Assembly: GCA_039566865.1 (NCBI GenBank)
Contig: CM076954.1
Coordinates: 16,454,001 to 16,518,000, forward strand
Source of the DNA: Aurelia coerulea
Lineage: Eukaryota; Cnidaria; Scyphozoa; Semaeostomeae; Ulmaridae
Length of the DNA stretch: 64,000 nucleotides
Reading direction: 5' to 3'
Shown here: positions 11,673-23,360 of the stretch, in pieces
Position numbering within the stretch: position 1 is the stretch's first letter
Layout of the letters: every line of letters starts with the position of its first letter
Program-made: the position numbers and the translations under genes
The notes under the pieces: model-generated
What the model was told of the DNA's origin: nothing
Databases searched by the model: none
Seen by the model: only the letters and a program-made list of their open reading frames with translations

Positions 11673-14600
11673 CTGTTGAAAAAGATAGGAGACTTGAGGC
11701 TTGGCACGAGTTGGGAATCAAGGAAAACTTAGATATAGGCCAATTTGTTTTCCTTCACCTCTTCTGCATTTTAAAGAATTGAATCTTAAGAATTGTGAAA
11801 CAGCACTGCGCTGACGTCTCGACTCCTGCTTTCGTGGGGGGGGGGGTACTTGACTTTACGAAAGTGACAGTTTTTACGGGGACGTGTCGCTGGAAAATAA
11901 AAAAATCTGAAAACGGCACCCTGTACCCAGAGTAAAATTCCCCCAAAAATGATACCCTGTCCCGGAGTATTTTCATTTGATATGATTTATCTATATTTGC
12001 TCACATCAGCAATTTATCAATTTTCTACCTGTGGGATTGCTTGTGATCTACAGGTCCACTTTTGGATGATTTCGTTGGAAAAATGACGTATTGGAAATAG
12101 CTTTATTGACGTTACTTGATAAATTCTAGCATCTTTCTAGCATCTAAAATCTTTGGCATATGTTTGATAAATATTACTAATTGTGTGGGTTGCAAGGAAA
12201 ATGCGAAAAAATTTTGCCATCACTGAACGATTTAAATCATATTCGCGAGTCAATTATACAAAATATGTTCCTATAACTGCTGTTGTTGTTGTTGTTGTTG
12301 TTGATGATGATATTGTTAATTTTGTTATTGGAAACCTTTGGGTTCTTTGCCCCCCTATGCAGTCCTGGCTGGTATTGTCCTGATGTTTTTACAGCCTAAT
12401 ATAATGCTTGAATGGTTTGCACAAGTGCAAAGGATCCCGAAGAGCATAGAGACTTTAATGCTATTGCAACTAAAGACAGAAAGGTGTGATAAGCACGCAC
12501 CTGGAGGTGAGGCACAGCCGATATAGAAATCTGCTTCCACAGGGTGATCAGTAGGCTTGAACGATGGAACTTGCTCTGGACAATCACTGTATATTTTTTC
12601 TTCTCTTTCGCCTCTACAGAACTGACAGAAGAACACTTTCGGCTTTCCTTTAAGACTAATTGAGTTTTTAAAGGCATGAAGAATTCTGTTCATGTCTAGA
12701 ACCATTCCGTCATTTCCATACACACCAGCGTCACAGCCATGACTTAGAAGGCAGGCAACAAAACAATCATACTCCGAATGATCTTCTGCTGCAAATTCAT
12801 CCATTATATCTAACATCTCAGCTGCTTCTTTGTTCTTGAAAGAGCGTACATCGAACTTTAAAGACCTAAATAGGGTCTCGAGATTTGTGACGTCCATCGA
12901 GCTCCCTTTTCGATCGAGCAAACCATTTTCACCTTTTCCATTTCTGGTTTTGCTAAAGTCTTCATTACTGATTATAACACAGTACCCTCGTGGTTCTCTC
13001 ACCATTGGGTAATATCTGTCATCAGTTTGGCCAACAACTGCATACTCACGCTTAGAGGGTATATCAACACGCTCTTCCTCTATCTTAGGACTCATTTTTG
13101 GCAAAGCATAGATCTTCTCTTTACAGATTTCTGGTGAACCAGGGGAACTATCTCCTGCCTCTTGAGGACTGTTACGATACATTTTGCTACCGCCTTTTGA
13201 CATATCAGGTGTTCCTGGTGAATTGTTCTCTACCTCCATGGGACTGTGCACAGAAGCACTATTCTTTCCTTTAAGTGCCCCAGACGTACCAGGTGAATTC
13301 GCCCCGCACTCCTCGGAACTGGGAGCCATATTTTCGTTGGGAACATTGCCTCCCTTTCGTTTCAGCTGAGTACCTGTGGCGTATTCATTTGTTGTTGCAG
13401 TATTTTTCTTTGACATGAAGGCAGAAGGAGGTTGAAGCATCGGTGTTTTCACCTCTTTACTAGACTTTGTCACTGTGCTTGCCTTTGCTTGCTTGCTCAA
13501 TGAAGTATGAGCCATTTGCTGTTTTGCTGCCTTTTTGGCTGCTTCTGGATGCAAATTGAAAGCAAAAAGTAATCATATCGAAAAACACTATAAAGGATAA
13601 CTGCAACCTTTGCAGCACAAATCTTTTCATGAGAAATTTGAATCAGCCAATAGTACAAACGTTTTTTCATTAGAATAGAAATTCCAATTTCGTTGCCTAA
13701 CTGTTTTTGGTTCAAACAACCAGATAAAATTGGTCAATGTCAGTTTTAATGAGCTAACATCAAAATGCAATTAAAGAACAAAGGACATAGCTATATACTA
13801 CCGGGTGAGCCAGAAAAAAGTTTCCACTTTCGAAAATTCGCAGCACCACAAGTACTTCATGAATTTGAATGATTCCAATTCTAGAAAAAAGCCGAAAGAT
13901 CGAAGTATTTCTGTGATTTTTCTCGTCTTCTTACGAGCATTACAAATATAGGTAAATTCAACTTTACAAAAATGTCATGGTTGCAAAATGACTGAAAAGG
14001 GCCTAAGACACTTGATCAAATCGTCAGGACTCTCCTCACACAGAGCAATATGCACGGGCGTTTTACCTGTCTCAAGAGTTATGAGACATAGATTCTCAAA
14101 CAGATACCAAAAATGTTCAATCCCATGGCAATAAATGTGCAGACGATATCTCTCACCCATGAGAAATTGCATTTTCTCTGTTGTTCTAAGCGAGGAGTCT
14201 TTTGTGATTTGATCAAGTATTTTAGGCCTTTCTCAGTCATTTTTTGCAACCACAAAGTTGTTGTAAACTTGATTTGACCAATTTTTCCAGTGTTCCAAAG
14301 GAGGCCCGAAATATCACAAAAATACTTAGATCTTTTGGCTGTCAAGCAAATATTGATTCATTCCAATACACCCAGTACACTTAATGCTATGGATTTTCGA
14401 AAGGGGGAACTTTTTATGGTTCACCTGGTACTTTTCCAAAATGGTATACTAATATACCTACTTAGTCAACAAGAAATTCCTCAATTAAAGGGAATGTAAG
14501 CATATAAAAGTGGCTCAAGCCACTTGCGATAAAATTATAGCCTATCAGATATCAGAATTTCCTGTTGACAGAGATCAGTTACCCAAATATGGTGCAGCAC

Positions 14601-17600
14601 GTGTCATTGCCTATTGATTTTGTAAGGTTAGTTTTGTCAAAGGCTTCTATATGCTAGATTCCATCTAAATTTGATATGAACAAGTAACACTCAACATTTT
14701 TGAGGGCCGTGCAGTCAAGGAACTTCCAGCAATCTTCAACTGCTTTTGAAGTTACTGTCAATATACAGTACCACGAAGAACACAGCAATAAATGGCAAGA
14801 AGAGACCAGATAACCAGATATATACAGAATTCAAAGAAATATACATGCAAATTCACTGCATTAAAAATGTTGCTCCTTGATGCTTAATCTATCAAGCTCC
14901 TAGAATTGTCCAGGTATGTGTAGATGCAAGGCCTGACTTCATTGAATATAAAAAACGAGTTAAGAATCATAAAAGCTAAACTACTGTCTGTATTAAACAT
15001 GAAAGTAAAGTTAACAGTTTGAGTCACATTTCATAATTTCAACTTTCAAAGCTCCAAATTGATGAAATGAAAGGTCCAGAATAAGGATGTATGGAGTTAA
15101 TGTTTTGCAAGAAAGTAACAAGCAAAGCAAGTGACTAGGGGAGGGGATGTCTATTTTAGGCTCAAGGAGTACTGTATGTCATGAAGAATGAAAAAATGAA
15201 TTAACTCACTTATTTCAATTGGATCCAGCTTCGTATTTGAAGGTGCTTTTCTGGTTGCCTCAAAGGAAACAATTTTTCTGGACAGATCATTCCGGTGAAT
15301 AGCCTGGAACAGTTCAGTCAGAGAGCTCAGTCCTTCACTTTGTGGTGAAATTAGGCCATGATTTTCCAAAGCTGCAAGAAGCTGCAAGCCTGTGTAAATA
15401 TTTTGGCTTTCCCCAGCTGAAGTGTTGAAAAAAAGAAAAAGGCTTTACAGAATATGAAATAAAAAAGAAGGCCTCCTCCCTTGGTAGTTTTAAAAATGCT
15501 ATTAGGCGGAGGGTTTAACTTTTCTTTTTTGCAAAAATTGTATACAAATTGCAAATAGGCTTTTAGCTTTATGGTTTTTTACAATGTAGGTTTATCTTAT
15601 TGCATATTGTAATTAAAACTTTTTACTGGAGGCCTGTACAAAAATACAAGGCTAAACTTGGCCTTGCACAGGCCAAGTTTTAGTGTTGTAGCAGGGATTA
15701 AGACCTTTGTTATGTTTGACCTTGTACTAACCTTTGAACAAAATTACAAGGCTATCACTCAGATTCCAAGTTGCAACCAGTCTAACACAAGGTTTCTACA
15801 AGGCTAATTAGCATTTTTCGAGCCATTTGCAAGGTTGCAGCAAGACTGTTCTAGGCTAGAACAGGGTTACAAAGCCATAACTACAAGGCTTGTGCATGGC
15901 TATTACATGGCCTTATATTTTCGTACTGGGGGCCCCTTGAAAATCAGCCTTTGCTGAAGGGCAACCCTCCTTACATAAATTAACTGAAATAAATGAAATG
16001 AAGGTGATTTTTCCTGAAAGAGTTGCAAGCAAAACGAAAAAGATCATTCAAGCAAATTTGATACTGGAGCAAGTGCACATTAGAAAAGGGATATCTCCAA
16101 CAAAATTGCTCTCTGTCAAGTTAGAATTTATTTAATCTTTTGTTTTGCTTTGAACAGAAATTTTTCTCTCAGAATTTGAAAAACGAAAATGTGCCTTAAA
16201 CATGGGGCTACTTCCTAAAAATGTTTAGACCAGGTTAGTAACAATACACAATGTTAGAATATCTTTTTCTTATGCAATCCAATAAAAAGTTACATTCACA
16301 AATTACTAGTTACACTACTTACAAATTACTCTACTAGACCACTATAAGGGCCCGTTTACATGGGGAAAATCATCCCACCTTCCGCCTGTGAGCTGAGAGG
16401 TGAAATCCCACCCTTCTATAGGATCCCTTGAAATTTTTATCTTGCGTTTATATGGAAAATGAGCCAGACCGGCTATGTGAGATCCCACTCTACAAGAGGT
16501 GGGATCTCACTGAAGTGGGATGAAAATTTTCCATATAAACGCTGGAAGGTGGAATGAAATCCTCTGTTTTGCGCATGCGCCAATATGTAAACAAAAGGAA
16601 ACCTAAATCACTGCTGGCGCTAAACACCAATTACGAATTGTTATTGTCTGAAATCGTGGGCTGGGAGGTGGGATGAAAATGCTGCAAGGTGGAATGAAAT
16701 TTTACATATAAACACATGCAGATTTCATCCCACCAGACAGCTGATAGCCTGGAAGGTGGAATGATTCTCCTCATATAAACAGGCCCTAAAACGATACCAG
16801 AGGGAGCAAAAGGCTGTGTCTACCCTGTGGCCATAACATAAAGTTAAAACTACTAATGAATACAAAGCAAATAAAACCAGACAATACACAAAACTTCTCT
16901 ACAGTAAAATTTGCAAGTTGCAGCAGCTAATTATTAGTAGCAGCATACAAGTCAAATCTTTCAATAGGGCACAGGGAAACCCGCCAATCTTTCAATTTCA
17001 CGCTTATAAGCCAATGATATTGCCGTATTCTGATCACATGACTGAAAATAAGGCTTTCAAGGTAATTTTTCGAGTACCTTCACGAAAATAAAAATGGATA
17101 TTCGACTAATAAGATACAGAGCTGGTTTTACCATGAATTGATTAAAGAGGCCCCACTCCACATTTGTTTTTCTGCATTTTGGTTAAAATCTCATCAGGGA
17201 TTGGTGTTACATCAAATTTCATTCCTTCAAAAATTGGCCTTGTTCAAGAATTCTTCAGGAATGCTACAAATAAGATATAGCTTTCAAAATTTCACATGTT
17301 ACATGAATTATGTCCAGGAATAACATGAAAATATTTGTTTGTTTGATTTTTGAAAATCCTTGACGAATTAAAGCTTAATTTGCGGCCAAGAAAATAATGG
17401 GCCTACCTTCACCCATAGCAGAATCAAAGTAATCGGCATTAAATTACTCCTTTTTGATTACAAAGTCCTTTGTAATCTAAGAAGGGGCTCCGATGTCAGT
17501 CAGAAAGTCAGAAAGAAAGAAAGAAAGAAAGAAAGTCCGTCACGCTCGTTAAAACAATTAATTAACGTTTTATCTCTGCTAATTGGCACTGAAGTAAAGA

Positions 17601-19975
17601 AAGCGCACAGAAAGCGCATGCAAGACAGAAGTTTCCCGCGATCCTATAGCAACATTTGACGTCGGCTTATTTCATGTTAGACAGATTCGACACCGTAAGA
17701 TGGATAAATCACCATGATGTTTACCCTGGCACAACAACAAATTTACTCAGAATTGGAACGTTCTTGACTTCATTAGCAGCTTAATGATGTTAAAACAATC
17801 GTTTTCTAGAACGAACGCATCATTAGCCACTTATTGATAGTATTCATTATGCAAATAAGTCAACCTTGGGGGATGATGTAACCGGCGGCCTGCACAGAGG
17901 CTAGCATTCGCAGCATCACCGAAGGTAGAAGGACCGTCCTCCTACACAGCTACGGATGCAAACGTCGCAGGTGAAGTTGAGGGAAAGGTCCAGAATTCCA
18001 GCAAACAATGGCCCCATTGACTGGGGGAAGGCACATGATCACACTGAACTAAAACATCTTCATGCATACGATTCTGCACGGAGGTTATTTTCGTGACTGC
18101 TTGTCTCAAACTAGATGCCCGCGAATAGAAACATTCTGCAGGGTTCTGCATAAACATAAGTAATTTTGCATTATCGGAAATCTCACATGACATCTAATTT
18201 GAGACATACAAGGCGCTTGATTTTCTATTGAAGGCGACTTTAGCTGCAACACTCATCTCTCTGACTGTAGCTAAAAACAGCATCAACGATCATTTGGGGT
18301 TATGAAGAAATCAATTTTCAGATTTTCTTATGCTTGCTTAGCTCAGGACGGACTTTGTAATCATCCAAAAGGATCTTATGTTCTTAATTAGGGGTCAATT
18401 ACACAAAATATGGACCCTGTCATGGAGCCGCCTGTACAGAAGTGAAACCCTGTCCTGCAGTAGGAATCCTGAAAATGATACCCTGTTTGGCGGCAAAATA
18501 TATGAGTACCCCCTCCCCTCCTCCCGGGTTTATGAGTAATATAATACAGGAAACAGGTGAAAGTGAAGTATAAATTGTCAAGGATTCCCATCATCAAAAT
18601 ACATAGTTTCTCAACTTATATTTTCCCAGTACTGAAATTTCTTGATTTTTTGGCGATCTGAGAAATGAATTCCTTATGGGCTGTTTCTTATATTAAATAC
18701 GTGTAATTATAATACAGTTATCTAAAGTGCGTTGATCGTTGAGATAGAAATGGAAAGTTTAGAAAACTGCCCCCTCAGTTTCTTAATAAGCAGATTATTC
18801 AGAAATGGACCTACATTTTTAGACATTTTTAGGCACTCGACAAAGTCTTTTGGAATTGAAAACATTTATAATTTAAGTTTCTTACAAAAACGTTGAGTTT
18901 GTAATTAAAATTTGGTCGGTGGTATGTGATCGGTGGTATGTGGTCGGTGGTATGTGGTCGGTGGTATGTGGTCGGTGGTATGTGGTCGGTGGTATGTGGT
19001 CGGTGGATTTGGTGGTTGGTGGTCGGTGGTTCTGGTCGGTGGTTCTGGTCGGCGGTCGGTGACAGTTAAAGTCGGTGGTAAGTGGTTTGTTGGTCAGTGG
19101 TTTTCATGGTCGGTGGTCGGTGGTGTTGGTCAGTGGAGGTGGTCGGTGTGGTCGGTGGTATGTGGTCAGTGCACTGGTCGGTGGTAAGTGGTTGTACACC
19201 ACGCCGTGCATGACCCGCTAAAACCTTATTATCCTAGTAAACATATTATGATATGATCATGTGCATACAACATCAAAGTATACATGACTATCATAGTATA
19301 CTACAACACTGTAGTATACTGCATTTGGACCTGACAGCATTTGCCATTGCATAGCTATATAATGCATGTGCTGAGAAAATTTGTCCACACAAATCAAAAG
19401 ATCTTGGCTTTCGGTCTATGCATCATGAATTTTGAAATGCATCCTAGAACCTAGAACGTTGTACAGATTAGCTGATATTAGCCAGTTATTTTTTCAAAAC
19501 CAATTGAATGAATACATCAGCTTTCATCATACGTTGCTTTGTTTGATAAACTATTCATTCGGAGATCTTCACCGGGTTTTCCCCTTTAATGCATGAATGA
19601 TATGATGACTGGCAAAACTGTGCGCTAAAACAATCCAAAACTTCAGTACGATTTTCGTCATTCCATTTCAGAAGATAGTGGAGAGCTTTTTCCTGATCAC
19701 CTTCTTGCTTGTGCCCATTCATGCAACCTTTGTCGTTCTCGTTGGGGTAGCCTAAAAATCCGAAACGAAAAACTAAGTCCAACCTTTTTTACAAATAGGC
19801 CTATAAAGCTACATCAGCCCACTGAAAACAGCATACCTGGTAAATTCACAAGGAACTTTAGCTCATCGATGTTCTTTGTAGTTAAATGTGCACTGAGGTC
19901 ATGCATGAATCTCTTGTAAGCAATCACATCATCGTTAGTTCTCAAAAATAAACCAGCGTCCGTCTCATCCGCCAT
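11467..19975 (-). CDS. DED caspase, caspase-8/10-like, four exons
   Basis: A cysteine protease of the caspase family, probably an initiator caspase recruited through its death effector domain. Exons at 19975-19837, 15416-15210, 13544-12501 and 11672-11467 join in frame (phase 1 at every junction) to give 531 codons plus stop. One DED lies at about residues 18-95 and shows the LKFL helix, ALENHGLIS and HRNDL. A Ser/Pro/Lys-rich linker follows. The p20 contains the arginine of EPRG (Arg301), catalytic His384 in LLSHG and catalytic Cys425 in QFCRGE. The p10 begins at ADFY and contains the SWRS substrate-binding arginine (about 469) and KQMP. Asp436 and Asp448 are candidate inter-subunit cleavage sites. 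Vertebrate caspase-8/10 have two DEDs and this one has one. QFCRG replaces the usual QACRG/QACQG. The ATG has a good Kozak context (AAAATGG); an upstream in-frame GTG is not used. All catalytic residues are present. Confidence 0.88.
11673..12500 (-). other. Caspase last intron
   Basis: No coding signal. It contains a poly-G run near 11836, a GTT-repeat near 12282-12302, and a copy of the AATGATACCCTGTCC phrase that also occurs near 18475. Confidence 0.5.
12501..13544 (-). CDS. Caspase exon: linker and p20
   Basis: The largest exon, 1044 bp. The first half is a low-complexity Lys/Ser/Pro linker carrying three spaced motifs NSPGT, NSPGTP and SSPGSP. The second half is the p20 fold, with YCVIISNEDF, LLDRKGS, LLSHG and FFCQFCRGE. 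It ends just inside p10 at CASPPG. The acceptor is TGCATCCAG and the donor is CCAG followed by GTGCGT. Confidence 0.9.
13801..14428. mobile_element. CCGGGTGAGCCA-TIR foldback, copy 1
   Basis: TA flanks CCGGGTGAGCCAGAAAAAAG on the left and GGTTCACCTGG on the right. The arms extend inward as an imperfect palindrome (CTTTCGAAAATTCG against ATTTTCGAAAGGG). It lies in a caspase intron. Related copies are at 40571-41200 and 55151-57432. Confidence 0.7.
14486..14690 (+). repeat. Dispersed repeat with GTGGCTCAAGCCAC palindrome
   Basis: The sequence running from GGGAATGTAAGCATATAAAA through AGTGGCTCAAGCCACTT to TTACCCAAATATGG is shared with 49123-49312 in the opposite orientation and, more weakly, with 49313-49490. 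It is an interspersed element of about 190 bp of unknown class, here within a caspase intron. Confidence 0.55.
15210..15416 (-). CDS. Caspase exon: second half of DED
   Basis: The acceptor is CACTTCAG and the donor is A followed by GTGAGT, both strong. It encodes the tail of the DED with LLAALENHGLIS, SSLTELFQAIHRNDL and KIVSFE, followed by the start of the linker. Joined to exon 1 it completes one canonical DED with the usual spacing between LKFL and ALE. Confidence 0.85.
16348..16786. mobile_element. PIF/Harbinger-like MITE
   Basis: The ends GGGCCCGTTTACATGGGG and, inverted, ATATAAACAGGCCC are flanked by TAA on both sides (16345-16347 and 16787-16789). The TWA duplication and GGGCC start fit PIF/Harbinger. 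GGTGGGAT/ATCCCACC units pair internally. Confidence 0.65.
17511..17536. repeat. GAAA microsatellite
   Basis: About six tandem GAAA units in the caspase intron. Confidence 0.8.
18911..19187. repeat. GGTGGTATGTGGTC minisatellite
   Basis: Tandem units of about 14 bp (GGTGGTATGTGGTC) repeat cleanly at the left end and degrade to GGTGGTCGGTGG-type variants at the right. The G/T strand bias is strong. It lies in the large caspase intron. Confidence 0.8.
19555..19751 (-). CDS. Alternative second exon, death-fold half
   Basis: After an 85-bp intron, the acceptor TTTTTAG opens a frame in the phase that exon 1 requires. It encodes about 64 residues and a TGA at 19557-19555. The segment KALHYLLKWNDENRTEVLDCF looks like the last two helices of a death-domain fold. 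The exon 1 plus exon 2 product would be 111 residues with no protease. A donor at 19573/19572 (GTGAAG) leaves phase 0, which does not fit the next caspase exon. It may be an alternative terminal exon giving a short DED-like protein, or a relic. No expression evidence is available. Confidence 0.5.
19837..19975 (-). CDS. Caspase exon 1: start and DED helices 1-2
   Basis: It starts at MADETD and encodes 46 residues. The AYKRFMHDL helix and the LTTKNIDELKFL helix are typical of the first half of a DED. The donor is CCAG followed by GTATGC (phase 1). It can join in frame either to 15416-15210 (full DED) or to the nearby exon at 19751. Confidence 0.82.
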
Positions 19976-20204
19976 TTTCTTGGTCTTCTGTCCCAAACCA
20001 AGACAATTCAGACTTTCTCCATAAGTCACATAATTGTATTTGTTGTTGTTGCTGTTATAGGATCTTTTATGACAATAAAGGGAGATAAAAAATATGTTTG
20101 TAGTAAGTCTATCGATTCCTGGAAAGTCCCTACAAGTGACGTCAGGTTGGCTTGGTCTCTCTCACGACCCAAAAAGGATGTAAATCGCAATTTTGCATTT
20201 TTTT

Positions 20205-22410
20205 TTCTCTTATAAAATCAATTCATCTAATTACAAAAGTAACTGGGTAAAATAACATTCAAAATACAAATTAAAATACAAAGTAACTGGGCAAAATAAC
20301 TTTTAAAGTCTAAATTAAAGTATCAAAATTAATTGTGTCCTTTAAAATCAAAAACGTAAGCGTGACGAAAGAAAAAGAAAAATCATCTAAAGGCTAAAAC
20401 GCACAAGTATGATAATTAAATTAAATTAAATCCGACCACAAAATGTATTAGTTGTGCTTCCTTACCGATGATGATTAGGAAGGACTGAAAAGTGAAGACA
20501 ACTTGAATACTATCAGGCAGGCATTTCGCAAAACGATTTTGAATCTAGTTTCTCAAGATATTGTTGAGGGTTAGAGTGCCATTTTCTAGGGATCCAAGCA
20601 TGTTTTCAAAGAGATAGTCGTTGCGAAAGGCTTCGACAGTCCCTTTATCAAGAGCTAAATGGAAATTATATAGGATTTCTTGACTTATCTTTTGCCTGGA
20701 CATGTTGATAACCTTGCATTTAGCTGCTTCTGGGCTTTGAAAATCTATTCCTCTGTTTACGTGAACAACTGACCTGATTGTAAAGACGACAAAATTTATT
20801 AGCTGTTCTTCCTTATTAGAAGCAATAATTCCAAAGACCTGTTCGCTTTTAGTTAAAGGGTTTTGGTAGAGCCTATTAAACAAAGGCATGAAGTGATTTA
20901 ATGCGAGAGCCAAAATTTTGCAGTGTAAAATTTCGTGGTAATGTGCTGTGATGAGTTCCCCACATAGCTTGCAATTTGCACTTGGAAGGGTTCCATTTTT
21001 AACCAAGATATATTCACTAAAAAAGCCTAAATGTATTTGTGAGTATATCGCTGACTTTGTTTGGAGAGAAATTTTTGTCATGTGTAAGTTATTCCATACT
21101 TGACTCCAGTCTATATCCTTATTATTCAAAGCTGTTTCCCACTTATTTTCATAACTTTTATTTAGTTTCTCTTTCGCCTGTAGTTCAACATAAAAGTCTT
21201 TCAGCTTTATTTTCGGAAATGGTTTCCATTGTTTGTTTAAAGAGATCGTAAAGGGAATAGCATTGTCGATGTAGATCTGATTTGCCAGTGGAGGTAGGTG
21301 CGTCTTAATTTCATTGATTGCATCAAAGACTTTTCGGTTAAAACCTGCTTTTCCTTTCCTAAAAGTCAAGTCTCTTACCCTAAAGATTTTGAGATTTGTA
21401 AGCTCCTTAATTGGTTTATAGGGCATGCCATTCCGATCCAGTATTTTTGGGTTACCAAAAACATGTTCTTTCATTAATTGGGATTCACTTAGAATTGAAA
21501 AGTCAAATTCAAATTTTTTGGTCGTTTTGATGACTTCGTCATAGAATATGTCTTCTGTTTTGAGAGAAAAAAAGCCCGGATTTATTTTGATAAAATCAAG
21601 GCTGTGGTAATCCCCCTCAAAAGATCCCAGCAGTTGCTCTGCTATAACTCTCGTGAAAGAAAGTACTTCCATATTACAAAGTTTCGACAACCAAACCATC
21701 CTTTGTGCAGCAATCTTATTTTGTATATTAGTCAGTTTTAGACCTCCTTTTTCCAAATCAGCACTCAACAAGACTTTATGGACTTCGTGTTTCTTTCCCG
21801 CCCATACAAAATCTAATAAATATTTGTCTAGTTCTTTCAGAATAGGAGGTGGTATTGAAAATATTTCGGTTCGGTACCATAATCTAGAAAGTAGAAAAGT
21901 GTTTACAACTTGTACTCTCCCTATCAATGAAATCTTTCTTGGCTTCCAGAAAGTTCCTTTCCACTTGATTTTAGCTAGTTGCTCTACGAAAGTAATTTCT
22001 GATGTGTCTTTATTTCCTATCCATAGCCCCAGTGCACATACTTTAACATTGGTCCATTTGCAATCAAAAGGCTTATCGTGCCTGTTCTTCCATTTTCCCA
22101 TCAGTAGCTCTTCAGTTTTCTGTATATTTACCTTTGCCCCGGTTGCTTCCTCATAGTATTCAAATTGTCTAAATACTTCTGTTATTGAGGTGTCGTTGGT
22201 AAGAAAAATTTGGGTATCATCGGCATACTGTAGAATCTTTTGCTCAACATCATTTATTACGATTCCTTTTATATCATTGTTGGAGCGGATTTGGTTTCCT
22301 AGAACTTCAGCTATGATTACATATAAAAGGGCGCTAAGGGGATCCCCTTGCCGTACCCCTCTGGTTATTGAAACCTCTTCTGATAGGAAATTTTGCATTA
22401 AGCAATCTTA
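20205..22410 (-). mobile_element. 5'-truncated L1/Tx1-like LINE ORF2
   Basis: A 617-codon frame at 22398-20545 begins inside the reverse transcriptase and shows RGVRQGDPLSALLY and QYADDTQIF (the catalytic YADD). The thumb region with GLWIGN, SLIGRVQVVN and WAGKKH follows. Near the C-terminus a Cys/His knuckle, CKLCG with HYHEILHC, is typical of L1/Tx1-type ORF2. The endonuclease and first reverse transcriptase motifs are missing, so it is dead on arrival. The frame is otherwise intact, suggesting a fairly recent insertion. The 3' UTR runs to an A-rich stretch (T run on plus at 20199-20209). It lies just upstream of caspase exon 1 and abuts a MITE at its truncated end. Confidence 0.85.
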
Positions 22411-22854
22411 GGGACTGTTCATTATTTATAAAGGGGTTGGTACCGAAGAGAAATGGGTTGGGTACGAGAAATTTTCTGACATAAAAAGGTTGGGTAAATA
22501 TTTTTTCATGTAATTTCAAGCTTGGAAAAACAAAATTTTCCCGCCAATTAATACCAGATGTTTAAAGTCCAAAATTATCTCTATATTATCATCAATATTA
22601 TCAACATTATCCATTTCACTTTTAGTGTCTGCTTTGCTCATCTTTGTCATCAATATTTACAGTATTGAATTTACAATTTACATCGTTTGACATTGAAACC
22701 ATGTTTATAGGTAGGGGTTTGACAAAATTTTTTCAACCTGAAAAGTGTTGGGTAGATGTTTTTGCTGTCACTTTTAAAGTTAGGTAAGAAGATTTTTTGC
22801 ACAAGGAAACATTTCTCTTCAGTACCAACCCCTCTGTAAATAATGAACGGTCCC
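22411..22854. mobile_element. PIF/Harbinger-like MITE, TTA duplication
   Basis: Terminal repeats GGGACTGTTCATTATTTA and TAAATAATGAACGGTCCC enclose 444 bp, with TTA at 22408-22410 and 22855-22857. The inverted repeats run on through GGGGTTGGTACCGAAGAGAA for about 45 bp. It shares its GGGAC ends and TTA target with the element at 54309-54850. Confidence 0.72.
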
Positions 22855-22857
22855 TTA

Positions 22858-23360
22858 GACATCTTAATGACTTAATTCGAAAGCCATCCATTCTTCTATA
22901 AGGCACACACAGTGCATGTTCGAATTGAAGTTTGAAATTGATCAAGAATGTCAAAAATACCTGATTTGAATTCCTATTGTTTGGAGGTATTATTCAATGA
23001 TATGGGATCATTTGGCCGGGTCAGCCAACAATGTTGGGCCTACAAAACGATCCAACATTTCATTCAAAATTGTTGGTTAAATTCAGGCCCTTTTTTATAG
23101 CTGGTGATTAAATGTTGGCAGGGGTATAATGCTTCCATCAGAACATGGCAACATTGGTCCCTTCCCATGGGTTTTCCACTGACACATTGTGTTCGTTTCT
23201 CGTGAAGATTTCATCGTGTAGATTGAATGAAATCTTCTAAATTTACTATATCTAGCTTTCTTAACAGGCTTCTCCAAATTCAATTTTCGTTTTGCAAAGC
23301 AAGCAAAAACACTAGTGCATCCATAAATCTTATTCCCACACGAAGAAGTATATCAAATAT
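22858..23360. other. Non-coding spacer
   Basis: No gene seen. A short inverted stretch around CAACAATGTTGG and CCAACATTTC at 23025-23075 may be another degraded element. Confidence 0.35.

Larger units (their letters stand above)
15417..19554 (-). other. Long caspase intron with repeats
   Basis: Apart from the alternative exon upstream, I see no coding signal. It holds an ACAAGGCTA-rich block (about 15600-15925), a MITE (16348-16786), a LINE tail scrap (about 16795-16860, minus), a GAAA microsatellite (17511-17536) and a GTGGTCGGTGGTAT minisatellite (18911-19187). Confidence 0.5.

Noticed and set aside
19573..19751. The 19751 exon as a normal constitutive caspase exon
   Set aside because: Its only good donor leaves phase 0, but the next caspase exon needs phase 1, so including it would break the caspase frame. 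Kept only as an alternative terminal exon.
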